From Bacillota bacterium (GTDB lineage Bacteria > Bacillota > Clostridia > Oscillospirales > Acutalibacteraceae): a DNA stretch of 9,676 bases. The stretch lies in assembly GCA_023401495.1 (NCBI GenBank), contig JAEXDU010000094.1, positions 1-9,676 of the forward strand, given 5' to 3'. The notes under the pieces are model-generated. The model was not told where the DNA came from and searched no databases. It was given only the letters and a program-made list of their open reading frames with translations. Positions 1 through 6,654 of this stretch are shown piece by piece. The stretch's first letter is position 1. Every line of letters begins with the position of its first letter. A program made the position numbers and the translations under genes.

Positions 1-91
1 TGTGCTGCTTCATCAGTTGGGCGGCTCTTTCGATGGAATCATCCGGATTCAGCTTTGTAACTTCCTTTGACATGATATTTCTGACTTTCAT
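1..91 (-). CDS. CBS-domain protein, N-terminal fragment (runs off left edge)
   Basis: Reading leftward from 91, the first 30 codons give MKVRNIMSKEVTKLNPDDSI followed by ERAAQLMKQH, and the frame is still open at base 1. The pattern M-K-V-x-x-I-M-(S/T)-K-x-V ... P-D-x-S-I-x-x-A-A-x-L-M is the classic beginning of a first CBS domain, the fold that senses adenosine nucleotides and usually occurs as a tandem pair in a protein of about 120-220 residues. The start at 91 is chosen because GAGGTG (103..98) lies 6 bases upstream; an in-frame ATG at 97 is possible but abuts that site. The CBS assignment is firm for such a short piece. Whether it is a stand-alone two-CBS protein or the front of a larger one cannot be seen. 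Confidence 0.75.
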   Translation of the reverse strand, partial: MKVRNIMSKEVTKLNPDDSIERAAQLMKQH

Positions 92-142
92 ATCCATCAC
101 CTCTATCCTTATGTTTTCCACCAAATCTATTTTTATAATGGA

Positions 143-171
143 ATCATAATTGCAACTGAAGAAATATTGAA
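143..171 (-). promoter_or_regulatory. Candidate promoter of the CBS-domain gene
   Basis: On the minus strand TTCAAT (171..166) and TATGAT (148..143) are separated by 17 bases. This would start transcription near 136, about 45 bases before the ATG at 91. The -10 is a 5/6 match and the -35 only 3/6, so this is a modest candidate in an A+T-rich stretch. Confidence 0.35.
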
Positions 172-550
172 AAAAGAGGGAATGGTCACGAATCATTTGA
201 AGCTGCAGCTTGAACAGATTCCATAAAACTGAAATGTACCCTCAAACAGCCGAACACTGATAGAAAAGATGGAGCAGAACATAAAAACATCACTATCATC
301 TCCCGACGATGAATGAGGGTGCCGGTTCCTGCAAAAATCTTAAGGCCTATTTGGGATTTCATTTTGTTAGAACAGGCTTGTTTGTATGGTACCTCACAAG
401 TGTCCAATCTCTTAAGACCTGTATTATAGCTGGGTCTTTTCTTGTACAGCAATCCGCGAAATTTATTCGGGCAGGCTCAGGCTCTGTTGTCCATATCACG
501 AATAACCGTAAGAACAAAAACAGGCTCGTTTTTTTGCGTTCTGTTTTTGC
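172..550. other. Non-coding stretch, no gene supported
   Basis: Short overlapping open frames exist on both strands here (for example 186-452 minus, 309-578 plus, 359-667 minus). None has a ribosome binding site, a recognisable motif or a composition like the neighbouring genes. Visible structure is limited to a tandem AGGCTC pair at 473-484 and a 9-base inverted repeat, CAAAAACAG (515-523) with CTGTTTTTG (541-549), just before the -35 of the next promoter. I see no tRNA, riboswitch or mobile element. Confidence 0.5.
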
Positions 551-579
551 TTTGCAAACACGATACAATCCGCTATAAT
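551..579 (+). promoter_or_regulatory. Sigma-A-type promoter of the EFR1 gene
   Basis: TTTGCA (551-556, 4/6 match to TTGACA) and a perfect TATAAT (574-579) are separated by the ideal 17 bases. Predicted transcription start is about 586, leaving a leader of about 60 bases before the ATG at 646. The ribosome binding site AGGATGTG begins at 630. Confidence 0.65.
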
Positions 580-645
580 AATCGTAGACAAACGGTTTGA
601 AAATGGGCCCAGTGAGTAGCTGCATAGATAGGATGTGATGTTGCA

Positions 646-1395
646 ATGGTACTATATTATAGCTCAACAGGTAATTCCAAGCATGTTGCTTTCAAGCTGC
701 ACGAGGCATTTGATGGGAATTTGATAGACATCTGCGATTTCGAGGAGCCGACCTCATTTGATTTAGAGGATGGGGAGACACTGTTTCTGGTCACTTTCAA
801 TTGTTTTTGGGGAGTCTCAAACCGGATGGAGTCATTCATTCAAAAAAGTGAATTCAGGAACGTCAGCAAAATAGTCGTAATCATGACATGCGGTGGATAT
901 CTGGGCGGCGGAGATGCCTCGGTAGAAAAGTTATTTTTAGAAAAAGGGTTACCGAAACCGACCGTCTACTCACTGGTTATGGTCACAAACTATTCTATAT
1001 TGCACGATGTGCCGCCGTTGGACGCTCAAAAAAGGAAGCTGATGCATGCGGAAAATACCCTTCGCAACATCATTCAGGGGACACAAAAGCCTTATCACAG
1101 CAACTGGCTGATCCGACAGTTAACGCCCATCGGCCGCGCTCAATATGAAAAAGCCCGAGTTACTTCGCCCTTTACTGTGGACAGCTCTTGCATCCATTGC
1201 GGACTGTGTGCAAAGAACTGTCCCTCTCATGCGATTGAAATGAAAGACGGCAAACCGTTTTGGAAGCTCCCGAAATGTGATATCTGCTTACGATGTCTGC
1301 ATCACTGTCCGGTTGAAGCGATCAACTACGGTGATTCCACCCGGAATCGTTTGAGATATACCTATGATTCTTCTGTGGAAACTCCTATCACATAA
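646..1395 (+). CDS. EFR1-family flavodoxin-like/ferredoxin protein (two [4Fe-4S])
   Basis: A 249-residue cytoplasmic electron-transfer protein. The N-terminus (VLYYSSTGNSKHVA, residues 2-15) matches a flavodoxin phosphate-binding loop, and residues about 45-115 keep the alternating beta/alpha pattern of a flavodoxin fold, including a glycine-rich TCGGYLGGGD at 81-90. The C-terminus carries two [4Fe-4S] ferredoxin motifs of the CxxCxxCxxxCP form: Cys182, 185, 188, 192 and Cys211, 214, 217, 221. This order defines the EFR1 family, common in anaerobic Clostridia. Members probably couple FMN and iron-sulfur clusters for low-potential electron transfer, but the physiological partner is generally unknown. 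The ATG at 646 follows AGGATGTG with 8 bases of spacing and puts the flavodoxin beta-1 strand at residue 2, so it is likely correct. The gene is alone between its own promoter and terminator. Family assignment is secure; electron donor and acceptor are not inferable. Confidence 0.9.
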   Translation: MVLYYSSTGNSKHVAFKLHEAFDGNLIDICDFEEPTSFDLEDGETLFLVTFNCFWGVSNRMESFIQKSEFRNVSKIVVIMTCGGYLGGGDASVEKLFLEKGLPKPTVYSLVMVTNYSILHDVPPLDAQKRKLMHAENTLRNIIQGTQKPYHSNWLIRQLTPIGRAQYEKARVTSPFTVDSSCIHCGLCAKNCPSHAIEMKDGKPFWKLPKCDICLRCLHHCPVEAINYGDSTRNRLRYTYDSSVETPIT

Positions 1396-1439
1396 CTGAT
1401 ATTGGCTCTTTGAAATAGAAGCATTTGCAATGATGGAAT

Positions 1440-1482
1440 ATCCGCTTGTTTGTGCCGGGAAGCACTGCTGTAAGCGGATTTT
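1440..1482 (+). terminator. Weak hairpin after the EFR1 gene
   Basis: ATCCGCTT (1440-1447) pairs perfectly with AAGCGGAT (1472-1479). A second 4-bp stem, GTGC/GCAC (1452-1455 with 1462-1465), lies inside the loop, and only four T follow. It begins 45 bases past the EFR1 stop and could be a first, leaky terminator or an mRNA 3'-end stabiliser. Confidence 0.35.
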
Positions 1483-1512
1483 CGAGTTTGTCCTGAGAAA
1501 CACTTGCACCAT

Positions 1513-1551
1513 TCGGCCCACGAAATCAAATGAGATCGCGGGCCGATTTTT
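1513..1551 (+). terminator. Intrinsic terminator downstream of the EFR1 gene
   Basis: Left arm TCGGCCCACGA (1513-1523) pairs with TCGCGGGCCGA (1536-1546): seven G+C-rich base pairs, one A-C mismatch, then three more pairs, with a 12-base loop. TTTTT (1547-1551) follows directly. This is the convincing end of the EFR1 transcript, about 120-155 bases past its stop codon. Confidence 0.75.
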
Positions 1552-1671
1552 ACCTTCTATAATGATATTTTTGGTAAACCATCCGTTACCCCTGCTGTTT
1601 GCTTTACTTTGATAAGCGTTTTTACTCTGTCTCTTTCACACTTCAGCCAATCAGATTTTTATAGTCAGCAG

Positions 1672-1700
1672 TTGACTTTTCATGGCATATGTGTTAAAGT
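1672..1700 (+). promoter_or_regulatory. Candidate promoter of the DEAD-box helicase transcript
   Basis: TTGACT (1672-1677, 5/6) and TAAAGT (1695-1700, 4/6) are separated by 17 bases in an A+T-rich stretch downstream of the EFR1 terminator. Transcription from about 1707 would give the helicase an untranslated leader of about 415 bases. A perfect TTGACA at 2086-2091 nearer the gene has no matching -10, so this more distant site is preferred. Confidence 0.5.
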
Positions 1701-1908
1701 AAATAAGTATTCAAAAATGTTGCATTGCCTCACATGTTTTTGTAAGTCATTGATTCGTTTCATTGAGTTATAAAAGCGTGTGTTTTTTTGTGCGTTACAG
1801 ATGCAATACTGACTCAGGTACCAGTGAAAGAAATAACGGTACGTCAGGTTCATTCTGAAAAAGACTGCGGCCCGATTACAAATGGTGACGGCAGCGGCAA
1901 AGTGCCTG

Positions 1909-1953
1909 TTCGTTTTTCTTCCATCGTTTTCGATGGCAAAGAGCCTGAACGAA
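1909..1953 (+). other. Two-tier stem-loop in the helicase leader
   Basis: The outer stem TTCGTT (1909-1914) pairs with AACGAA (1948-1953). The inner stem CCATCG (1921-1926) pairs with CGATGG (1931-1936) around a TTTT tetraloop. No T-run follows, so it is not a standard terminator. It may shape the helicase mRNA leader, but no known RNA family was recognised. Confidence 0.4.
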
Positions 1954-2121
1954 GGCGGCAAGGTGATTTTTTAGTACGGAACAGGGTCTGGAAAGCAGCG
2001 GAAATCATGTGCTGTGAACGTCAGAACGGTATAACGCAAACGGGATTCAAGGGCCGCCAATTTCAATGGGGGTTGGTGGATTCTCTTGACACGAAGAAAT
2101 ATTAGATGAAATGGAGCTTTC

Positions 2122-3366
2122 ATGATCACAAACTTTGAAAAATTTGGCTTTACGTCGGAACTGCTGCGGGGAATTGTAAAGATGGGGTACTGCGATCCAT
2201 CCCCCGTACAGGAAGCCGCCATAGGGCCTATGCTCGAAAAACAGGATCTGCTGGTACAGGCGCCTACCGGCACCGGAAAAACGGCTGCGTTTGGCCTCCC
2301 GATTCTGGAAAATGTGAATCCTGCCGACCGGCAGATTCAAGCTGTCATTCTTTGCCCCACGCGGGAACTGGCGGTGCAGACAACCAGTGTTCTGAAACAG
2401 ATGGCCGCCTACAAGCAGGGGATTCGAGTTCTGGCGCTGTATGGCGGGGAACCGATTCAGCGTCAGATCATGGCATTAAAACGCTGCCCGCAAATTATAG
2501 TGGCTACCCCCGGACGCATGATGGACCATATGCGCCGCAGAACCACCCGGCTGAGCGGTGTCAATTGTATTGTGCTGGACGAGGCGGATCAGATGTTGGA
2601 TATGGGATTCCGAGAGGATATCCATACCATTCTGCAGTGTGTTCCCGCCGAACGGCAGACGGTGCTGTTTTCCGCAACCTTGTCCGAGGAAATCAAAACG
2701 ATCGCGGCACAGTATCAACAGGATACCAAGCAGATCTGCATTCAGCCCAATACCGCCAGCGCAAAGAAAGTGGAGCAGTTTTATTGCGAAGTCCGCGGCA
2801 ACGCGAAATTTTCCGCACTGGTGCAGCTGCTGCAAAAAAAGCAGTTCGATCTTTCTTTGGTTTTCGTCGCAACAAAAGTGATGGCCGGCGATCTGGCGTC
2901 TCAGCTGACGGAAGCCGGGTACCCGGCAGAGGCGATTCATGGCGACCTGCGCCAAAAGCAGCGGGATCAGGTCATGCGGCGCTATCGGGACGGTAAGGTG
3001 AATATTCTGGTCGCGACCGATGTCGCCGCCCGCGGCATTGATGTCGGGGGAATCGACGCAGTTGTGAACTACGACATTCCCGGCGACGCAGAAAGCTATG
3101 TGCACCGGATTGGACGAACCGGCCGGGCAGACCGCACCGGGGTTGCATATACCTTTATTTACCCCAGGGAGCGGGGCAAGCTGCATGGAATTATCAGCAA
3201 TACCAAAGCATCCATCGCACCCGTTGTGCTGGATGCCAAGGCCGCTCTCCCTGAATTTTCAATGCTTCAAAAGCAATATCAAAATGAGAGCCGGAATAAG
3301 CGCAGAAACACGGGGAAGCCCTGGAACAAGAGCCGACCCTCGCACAGACCGGCATTTAAAGCCTGA
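2122..3366 (+). CDS. DEAD-box ATP-dependent RNA helicase
   Basis: A 414-residue cytoplasmic RNA helicase that uses ATP to unwind short RNA duplexes, typically in ribosome assembly, mRNA decay or cold adaptation. All family motifs are present in order: F-x-x-F-G-F ... P-S-P-V-Q (Q motif, 5-30), APTGTGKT (I, 47-54), PTRELA (Ia, 79-84), TPGR (Ib, 129-132), DEAD (II, 153-156), SAT (III, 184-186), LVFVATK (IV, 246-252), ATDVAARGID (V, 298-307) and HRIGRTGR (VI, 328-335). The C-terminal tail (about 385-414) is short, basic and low in complexity (NKRRNTGKPWNKSRPSHR), a probable RNA-binding extension. There is no DbpA-type RNA-recognition domain, so it is a minimal-core helicase. The ATG at 2122 has GGAG 5 bases upstream and is placed correctly for the Q motif. 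It is monocistronic, with a long structured leader before it and a bidirectional terminator after it. Exact RNA target and named subfamily (CshA/CshB/DeaD-like) cannot be fixed by eye. Confidence 0.95.
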   Translation: MITNFEKFGFTSELLRGIVKMGYCDPSPVQEAAIGPMLEKQDLLVQAPTGTGKTAAFGLPILENVNPADRQIQAVILCPTRELAVQTTSVLKQMAAYKQGIRVLALYGGEPIQRQIMALKRCPQIIVATPGRMMDHMRRRTTRLSGVNCIVLDEADQMLDMGFREDIHTILQCVPAERQTVLFSATLSEEIKTIAAQYQQDTKQICIQPNTASAKKVEQFYCEVRGNAKFSALVQLLQKKQFDLSLVFVATKVMAGDLASQLTEAGYPAEAIHGDLRQKQRDQVMRRYRDGKVNILVATDVAARGIDVGGIDAVVNYDIPGDAESYVHRIGRTGRADRTGVAYTFIYPRERGKLHGIISNTKASIAPVVLDAKAALPEFSMLQKQYQNESRNKRRNTGKPWNKSRPSHRPAFKA

Positions 3367-3386
3367 ATAATTTTTTTCCAAAAATA

Positions 3387-3434
3387 AAAAAGGCCTGCAT
3401 CACGGCGAATTTTCGCCACGATGCAGGCTTTTTT
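3387..3434. terminator. Bidirectional intrinsic terminator between convergent units
   Basis: GCCTGCATC (3393-3401) pairs perfectly with GATGCAGGC (3420-3428). After a 2x2 internal loop, an inner stem GGCGA/TCGCC (3404-3408 with 3413-3417) closes a four-base loop. Six T follow on the plus strand (3429-3434) and six A precede (3387-3392), giving a T-run on the minus strand too. It ends both the helicase transcript and the convergent three-gene operon, whose stop codon lies at 3437-3439. Confidence 0.9.
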
Positions 3435-3436
3435 GA

Positions 3437-4105
3437 TTATAAATGAAATCTGCGCTGAATTTCAGTCCAGAGCGCTTTCCCTTCGAAAAACAGCAGGAAT
3501 GCCAGAAAAACAATGGAGGCCCCGAAGCTGATGGCTGATGGGATGACAACACGAACCGCACCCGTCAGAATCAGGATAAAACAGACAATTCCCAGAACAC
3601 AGTCGATGACAAGGTACAAAATATAATCCTGTGTATCGAGTCTGCGTGCCTTTGCCACGATCGTCATGGCGAGCAGGGCACAGGAGCAAAGAATGGGGAA
3701 CACGAAATTCAGCGACCAGCCACTGAACCCCGTCAGAAAATCCCATAAAAACGCAATGAGCGTGACAATGATCACCTGCCACAGGATGTTCTTGGGCAGG
3801 TTCTTTCGCTTTTTGACGATGAGCGAAACATCAATCCACAGACTTGCGATGCCGGCGATCACAAACAGCGACCACCATCCGCCTGCAGGCATGATCAGGT
3901 TGATCATCACACAGATCGCCGCCGCGCACACGCTGCCAAAGGCAAGCCATGCAATGAGAACACGGCTGACGGCTCGCCGGGGATTCGGCAGCCGCGGGAA
4001 CCGGTTGCCGGAGCCGTCCGATGTTCCGACCGGTTTGTTCTGGCAGAGCGGACAGCGGGTTTGCTCTCCGGGTAAATCCACTTTGCAATGTTCACACCGC
4101 AGCAT
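3437..4105 (-). CDS. DUF6320-type zinc-ribbon membrane protein
   Basis: A 222-residue protein with an N-terminal zinc ribbon, Cys4-x2-Cys7 ... Cys18-x2-Cys21 (CEHC and CPLC). A basic, Gly/Pro-rich linker follows (about 25-46), then six hydrophobic segments at roughly 48-72, 76-97, 106-125, 132-152, 160-182 and 186-208. The whole matches my recollection of the uncharacterised DUF6320 family of Clostridia; no activity is known. The ATG at 4105 is preferred over 4123 because AGGAG (4117..4113) lies 7 bases upstream; the 4123 start has no site and only adds MKRRRH. The start overlaps the upstream acyltransferase by 14 bases, so the two are probably translationally coupled. As third gene of the operon it is a plausible membrane partner or anchor for the two enzymes, which is inference only. 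Confidence 0.8.
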   Translation of the reverse strand: MLRCEHCKVDLPGEQTRCPLCQNKPVGTSDGSGNRFPRLPNPRRAVSRVLIAWLAFGSVCAAAICVMINLIMPAGGWWSLFVIAGIASLWIDVSLIVKKRKNLPKNILWQVIIVTLIAFLWDFLTGFSGWSLNFVFPILCSCALLAMTIVAKARRLDTQDYILYLVIDCVLGIVCFILILTGAVRVVIPSAISFGASIVFLAFLLFFEGKALWTEIQRRFHL

Positions 4106-5372
4106 ATGCCGTCTCCTCTTCATTGTACTGTTCCAGATTGGAAACCACCTGTACGGAAATCCCCATCTCCGTCAGCTGGCGGAAAAAATGCCGCTGAATT
4201 CCGGTGTCTGCCAGTTGCGAGGATACGCTGACAGCCAGAGTATCCCCAAAAGAGCAAAGACAGAGCTGCGGACGTTTGGTGCTGACAAACACATCGAATA
4301 ATTGAATGTGTTTTGCTGCCTCCGCGGGTACTGCGACCCGGCCGATATTGGAGAAAGCCGCGGTGTCCCCGCCGTCCGCCCAAATTCCGCTGATGCGCAG
4401 GATCGGGATTTTCACCGGCAGGGGAATGGCTTTGATGAAAGGATTGTTTTCAAAGACCGAATACCGGCTGATGATTCCATGCAGATTTTCCTGGGTCAGC
4501 TGCCGCCGGAAGGACTCGCGCACATTTGCCAGAACCTGAGCAAATTCCTGTCCGTCTTTTTGAAAATGATGCGAGACCTGAATCACGCCAAAAAAATTCC
4601 GGGCAGTCTGTGCCGGAAAAAAGCGGCGAAGGTCCACCGGCACGCTGATGATCACAGGGCGGTTTCTTTCCCGTACCGCCATTCCATCGTAAATGGAGCA
4701 AATCAGCAGTGCGATCAGGAATTCACTGAGTGTGGCGTCGTTTTCATGGGCCTTTTGAAGCACCGCCTTGGCGGATAAAAATCCCTCTGTAATCCCGATC
4801 CGGTTGCCGGGCAGGCGTTCCCCGCGAATCCGATAGGCGCGGTAATGCTTCGTTTTCGGGACGGTTCCGGTTTTATCGTAATATTTGTAAAACGCATCCT
4901 GATTTTTTTGATCGCGGGAGGCGTCATAATCGGCTAACCGTCCGGAAATCCGATACTTTTTTGCCAGATAAGCAAAGACCAGGGCGCGTAAAAACTGCAT
5001 TGCGCCGGTACCATCTGCCAAAACGTGAAATACTTCCAGGTTGATTCGCTTTTTATAATAGAGGACACGGAATAACAAGCCGGGCCCATCCTGATTGTAA
5101 ATAGGGCTGCAAGGGGGAAGCGACTCCTTTTCGACCTGCGGTCGAAGATTGCTTTCCTCCAGGTAATACCAGAACAATCCTTTTTTCAGGATGGAACGGT
5201 ACAAGGGAAACTCCTGAATCGTTTCTTCCAAAGCACTCTGTAAAATACCGCTGTCTACCGGTTCGGTCAGCTCACATACAAAGCGGAATACCTTCGTATC
5301 CCGCTTTGTACTGGTGGGCGGAAATATCTTGGCGGCGTTGTCCAGCCGGCTCCAATGTTTACGTTCTGCCAT
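4092..5372 (-). CDS. Condensation-fold acyltransferase (alcohol acetyltransferase-like)
   Basis: A 426-residue soluble protein of the chloramphenicol-acetyltransferase/condensation-domain superfamily. The signature HxxxDG is present as HVLADG (116-121), with His116 as the expected general base. It is followed by VPVDLRRFFP (244-253) and SNIGRV (341-346), in the positions where condensation-like acyltransferases carry their V-x-V-D-x-R and N-x-G motifs. Known relatives move an acyl group from a CoA or carrier thioester to an alcohol or amine (alcohol acetyltransferases, PapA5-type proteins). The start at 5372 is chosen because GAAAGGG lies about 8 bases upstream and the protein then opens MAERKHWSRLDNAAKIFPP, a typical beginning for these proteins; in-frame ATGs further up sit deep in the preceding gene. 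It overlaps the hydrolase by 14 bases at its start and the DUF6320 gene by 14 at its end. Fold is confident; donor and acceptor are unknown. Confidence 0.8.
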   Translation of the reverse strand: MAERKHWSRLDNAAKIFPPTSTKRDTKVFRFVCELTEPVDSGILQSALEETIQEFPLYRSILKKGLFWYYLEESNLRPQVEKESLPPCSPIYNQDGPGLLFRVLYYKKRINLEVFHVLADGTGAMQFLRALVFAYLAKKYRISGRLADYDASRDQKNQDAFYKYYDKTGTVPKTKHYRAYRIRGERLPGNRIGITEGFLSAKAVLQKAHENDATLSEFLIALLICSIYDGMAVRERNRPVIISVPVDLRRFFPAQTARNFFGVIQVSHHFQKDGQEFAQVLANVRESFRRQLTQENLHGIISRYSVFENNPFIKAIPLPVKIPILRISGIWADGGDTAAFSNIGRVAVPAEAAKHIQLFDVFVSTKRPQLCLCSFGDTLAVSVSSQLADTGIQRHFFRQLTEMGISVQVVSNLEQYNEEETAYAAV

Positions 5373-6300
5373 GGAGATTACCCTTTCGTAAAAAACCGTT
5401 GATGATCCGATAGGTTTGCTGCACCTGTTCAAACCGCGGCGGCAGCATCATATAAGCGTGAAGCGCATCCGGCATGCGAATGATTTGCACGTCATTCCCT
5501 GCGGCGCGCAGTTTTTCCCCATACGCTTCCCCTTCGTCCCTGAGCGGACAATACTCTGCCGTAATCAGCAGGGTACGGGGTTGCCGTGAGAAATCCGACG
5601 CCAGAAGCGGGGCAAAATAGGGATTGTTCAGATCGTCATCCGAACTCCGATAAAGCTCGATAAAGCTTTGAATCCGTTTAGAGGTAAGAAGATAGTCCGT
5701 TCCATTCTCCCGGATAGACGGAAACGGAGACCGTTCACTGTGGTCATTGTACGTGGATGGGTACAGAAGAATTTGCCGTTTGGGAAGAAACTCCCCCCGG
5801 TCCCGCGCCATCAAAGAGACAGCTGCAGCCAGATTGCCCCCGGCGCTGTCGCCGATCAGCGTGATGCTGTCCGGATTTACACGCGGGATCCGGCCGAGAA
5901 AAAACTCGCGCGTTACCGCGTAGCAATCCTCTACAGCGGCGGGGAATTTGTGCTCCGGTGCCAGCCGATAATCCACGGAGGCTATGGTGCAGTTCGTCGC
6001 TTTTGCAAGATCGGCACAAACGCCGGTGTAGTTTTCGATTCCGCCTGTTACCCAGCCGCCGCTGTGAAAAAAGAGAAGAAGGGGGAGGGCTCTTTTCCTG
6101 CTCGGCGCAAAAAGGCGCACGGGAATGGCACGGCCGTCGCAGAAAACCTTATGATCCCACATCTTGTAGTCCTTCGGTCTCCCCCGAAGGCGGGAAGTAA
6201 GTATTTGAAACTGCCGTTCCATTTTATATGTTTTCTTCACATCCGGTTCTAAAGACGTAATTGCCTTAAGGGCCGCCCGCATTACCTTATTGATCGACAA
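5359..6300 (-). CDS. Alpha/beta hydrolase, hormone-sensitive-lipase family esterase
   Basis: A 313-residue cytoplasmic serine hydrolase expected to cleave carboxyl esters. Oxyanion-hole motif HSGGW is at 79-83 (a variant of the family HGGG), DYRLAPEHKFPAA at about 110-122 is diagnostic of the HSL/Abhydrolase_3 group, nucleophile elbow GDSAGG has Ser152, and the likely triad completes with Asp255 (LRDEGEAY) and His281 (LHAY). No signal peptide is seen. I place the start at a TTG (6300..6298) because AGGGGG (6313..6308) sits 7 bases before it and the protein then opens SINKVMRAALKAI, as relatives do. An ATG at 6369 would add 23 residues but has no ribosome binding site. First gene of a three-gene operon with a promoter near 6408-6413. 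It and the following acyltransferase could act on the same ester pool. Catalytic class is secure, substrate unknown. Confidence 0.85.
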   Translation of the reverse strand: MSINKVMRAALKAITSLEPDVKKTYKMERQFQILTSRLRGRPKDYKMWDHKVFCDGRAIPVRLFAPSRKRALPLLLFFHSGGWVTGGIENYTGVCADLAKATNCTIASVDYRLAPEHKFPAAVEDCYAVTREFFLGRIPRVNPDSITLIGDSAGGNLAAAVSLMARDRGEFLPKRQILLYPSTYNDHSERSPFPSIRENGTDYLLTSKRIQSFIELYRSSDDDLNNPYFAPLLASDFSRQPRTLLITAEYCPLRDEGEAYGEKLRAAGNDVQIIRMPDALHAYMMLPPRFEQVQQTYRIINGFLRKGNLHGRT

Positions 6301-6313
6301 GTGATATCCCCCT
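6301..6313 (-). promoter_or_regulatory. Ribosome binding site that decides the hydrolase start
   Basis: AGGGGG on the minus strand (6313..6308) is followed by 7 bases and a TTG at 6300. It is the only good Shine-Dalgarno match near the hydrolase N-terminus and supports the TTG over the upstream ATG at 6369. Confidence 0.6.
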
Positions 6314-6397
6314 ATCAATGGCTGATCTTCGCCCGATGGTACCCAATTCAAAATGTACCGGCGGCTCATGTCGTACCATACTTATAAACACAGCTTC

Positions 6398-6434
6398 GAT
6401 ATTGGAAATTATACCATAATTCGTATTCAATATC
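6398..6434 (-). promoter_or_regulatory. Extended -10 promoter of the hydrolase operon inside an inverted repeat
   Basis: On the minus strand TGGTATAAT (6416..6408) gives a perfect TATAAT with an extended TGn element. A weak TTGGAT lies 18 bases upstream. Predicted start of transcription is near 6401. GATATTG (6398-6404) and its complement CAATATC (6428-6434) flank the -10, one arm over the start site and one near -30. That layout fits a dimeric repressor site; no regulator gene is present in the operon. Confidence 0.6.
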
Positions 6435-6481
6435 CAATGAGATGCTGCGCAAAAATAAGAATTCCTGCTCATGCTGTTTAT

Positions 6482-6489
6482 GCTATACT
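6482..6489 (+). promoter_or_regulatory. Candidate extended -10 promoter of the RNase Z gene
   Basis: TGCTATACT (TGn plus TATACT, hexamer at 6484-6489, 5/6) lies in the divergent intergenic region. No good -35 is seen 16-18 bases upstream. Start would be near 6496, giving a leader of about 160 bases that includes a GCCTC/GAGGC hairpin at 6562-6581. Confidence 0.4.
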
Positions 6490-6561
6490 AAATCTACAGG
6501 ACAAGAGTCAACAAATATCTATTCAGAAATCGTTGAGATGCTTCTTCTTGAACTGCTGGCT

Positions 6562-6581
6562 GCCTCGCCTTAGGCTGAGGC
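6562..6581 (+). repeat. Small G+C-rich hairpin upstream of the RNase Z gene
   Basis: GCCTC (6562-6566) pairs with GAGGC (6577-6581). An inner GCC/GGC stem closes a TTA loop with one bulged T. No T-run follows, so it is not an intrinsic terminator. It sits about 75 bases before the RNase Z start codon; role unknown. Confidence 0.3.
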
Positions 6582-6654
6582 TATGGGGAATAGATGAATC
6601 ACACCGGGATCATGATAAGGGAAACCGTAGAAAAACGGAAGGGGATGGAAGCCC

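Larger units (their letters stand above)
1552..2121. other. Intergenic region and long leader of the helicase gene
   Basis: No convincing gene. A 105-codon open frame at 1788-2105 (plus) lacks an ATG start (it opens at TTG) and has no ribosome binding site or recognisable motif. A 93-codon minus-strand frame at 1680-1961 is equally unsupported. What is visible is a promoter at 1672-1700 and two stem-loops (1909-1953 and 2054-2079) that would lie in the transcribed leader of the DEAD-box helicase. Confidence 0.5.

Noticed and set aside
359..667. 102-codon minus-strand frame opposite the EFR1 promoter
   Set aside because: It would run across the EFR1 promoter and start codon, lacks a ribosome binding site and has no family signature.
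2086..2091. Perfect TTGACA close to the helicase start
   Set aside because: No -10-like hexamer at 16-18 bases downstream; the sequence there is occupied by the ribosome binding site.
1788..2105. 105-codon plus-strand open frame before the helicase
   Set aside because: It opens at TTG, has no ribosome binding site, no recognisable motif, and overlaps stem-loops and equally long minus-strand frames. Treated as leader sequence, with the caveat that conservation was not tested.
2476..3186. 236-codon minus-strand frame inside the helicase gene
   Set aside because: It is the antisense shadow of the helicase coding frame, which carries every DEAD-box motif.
4120..4383. Short frames opposite to and inside the acyltransferase gene
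   Set aside because: They are out-of-frame shadows of a gene with recognisable acyltransferase motifs.
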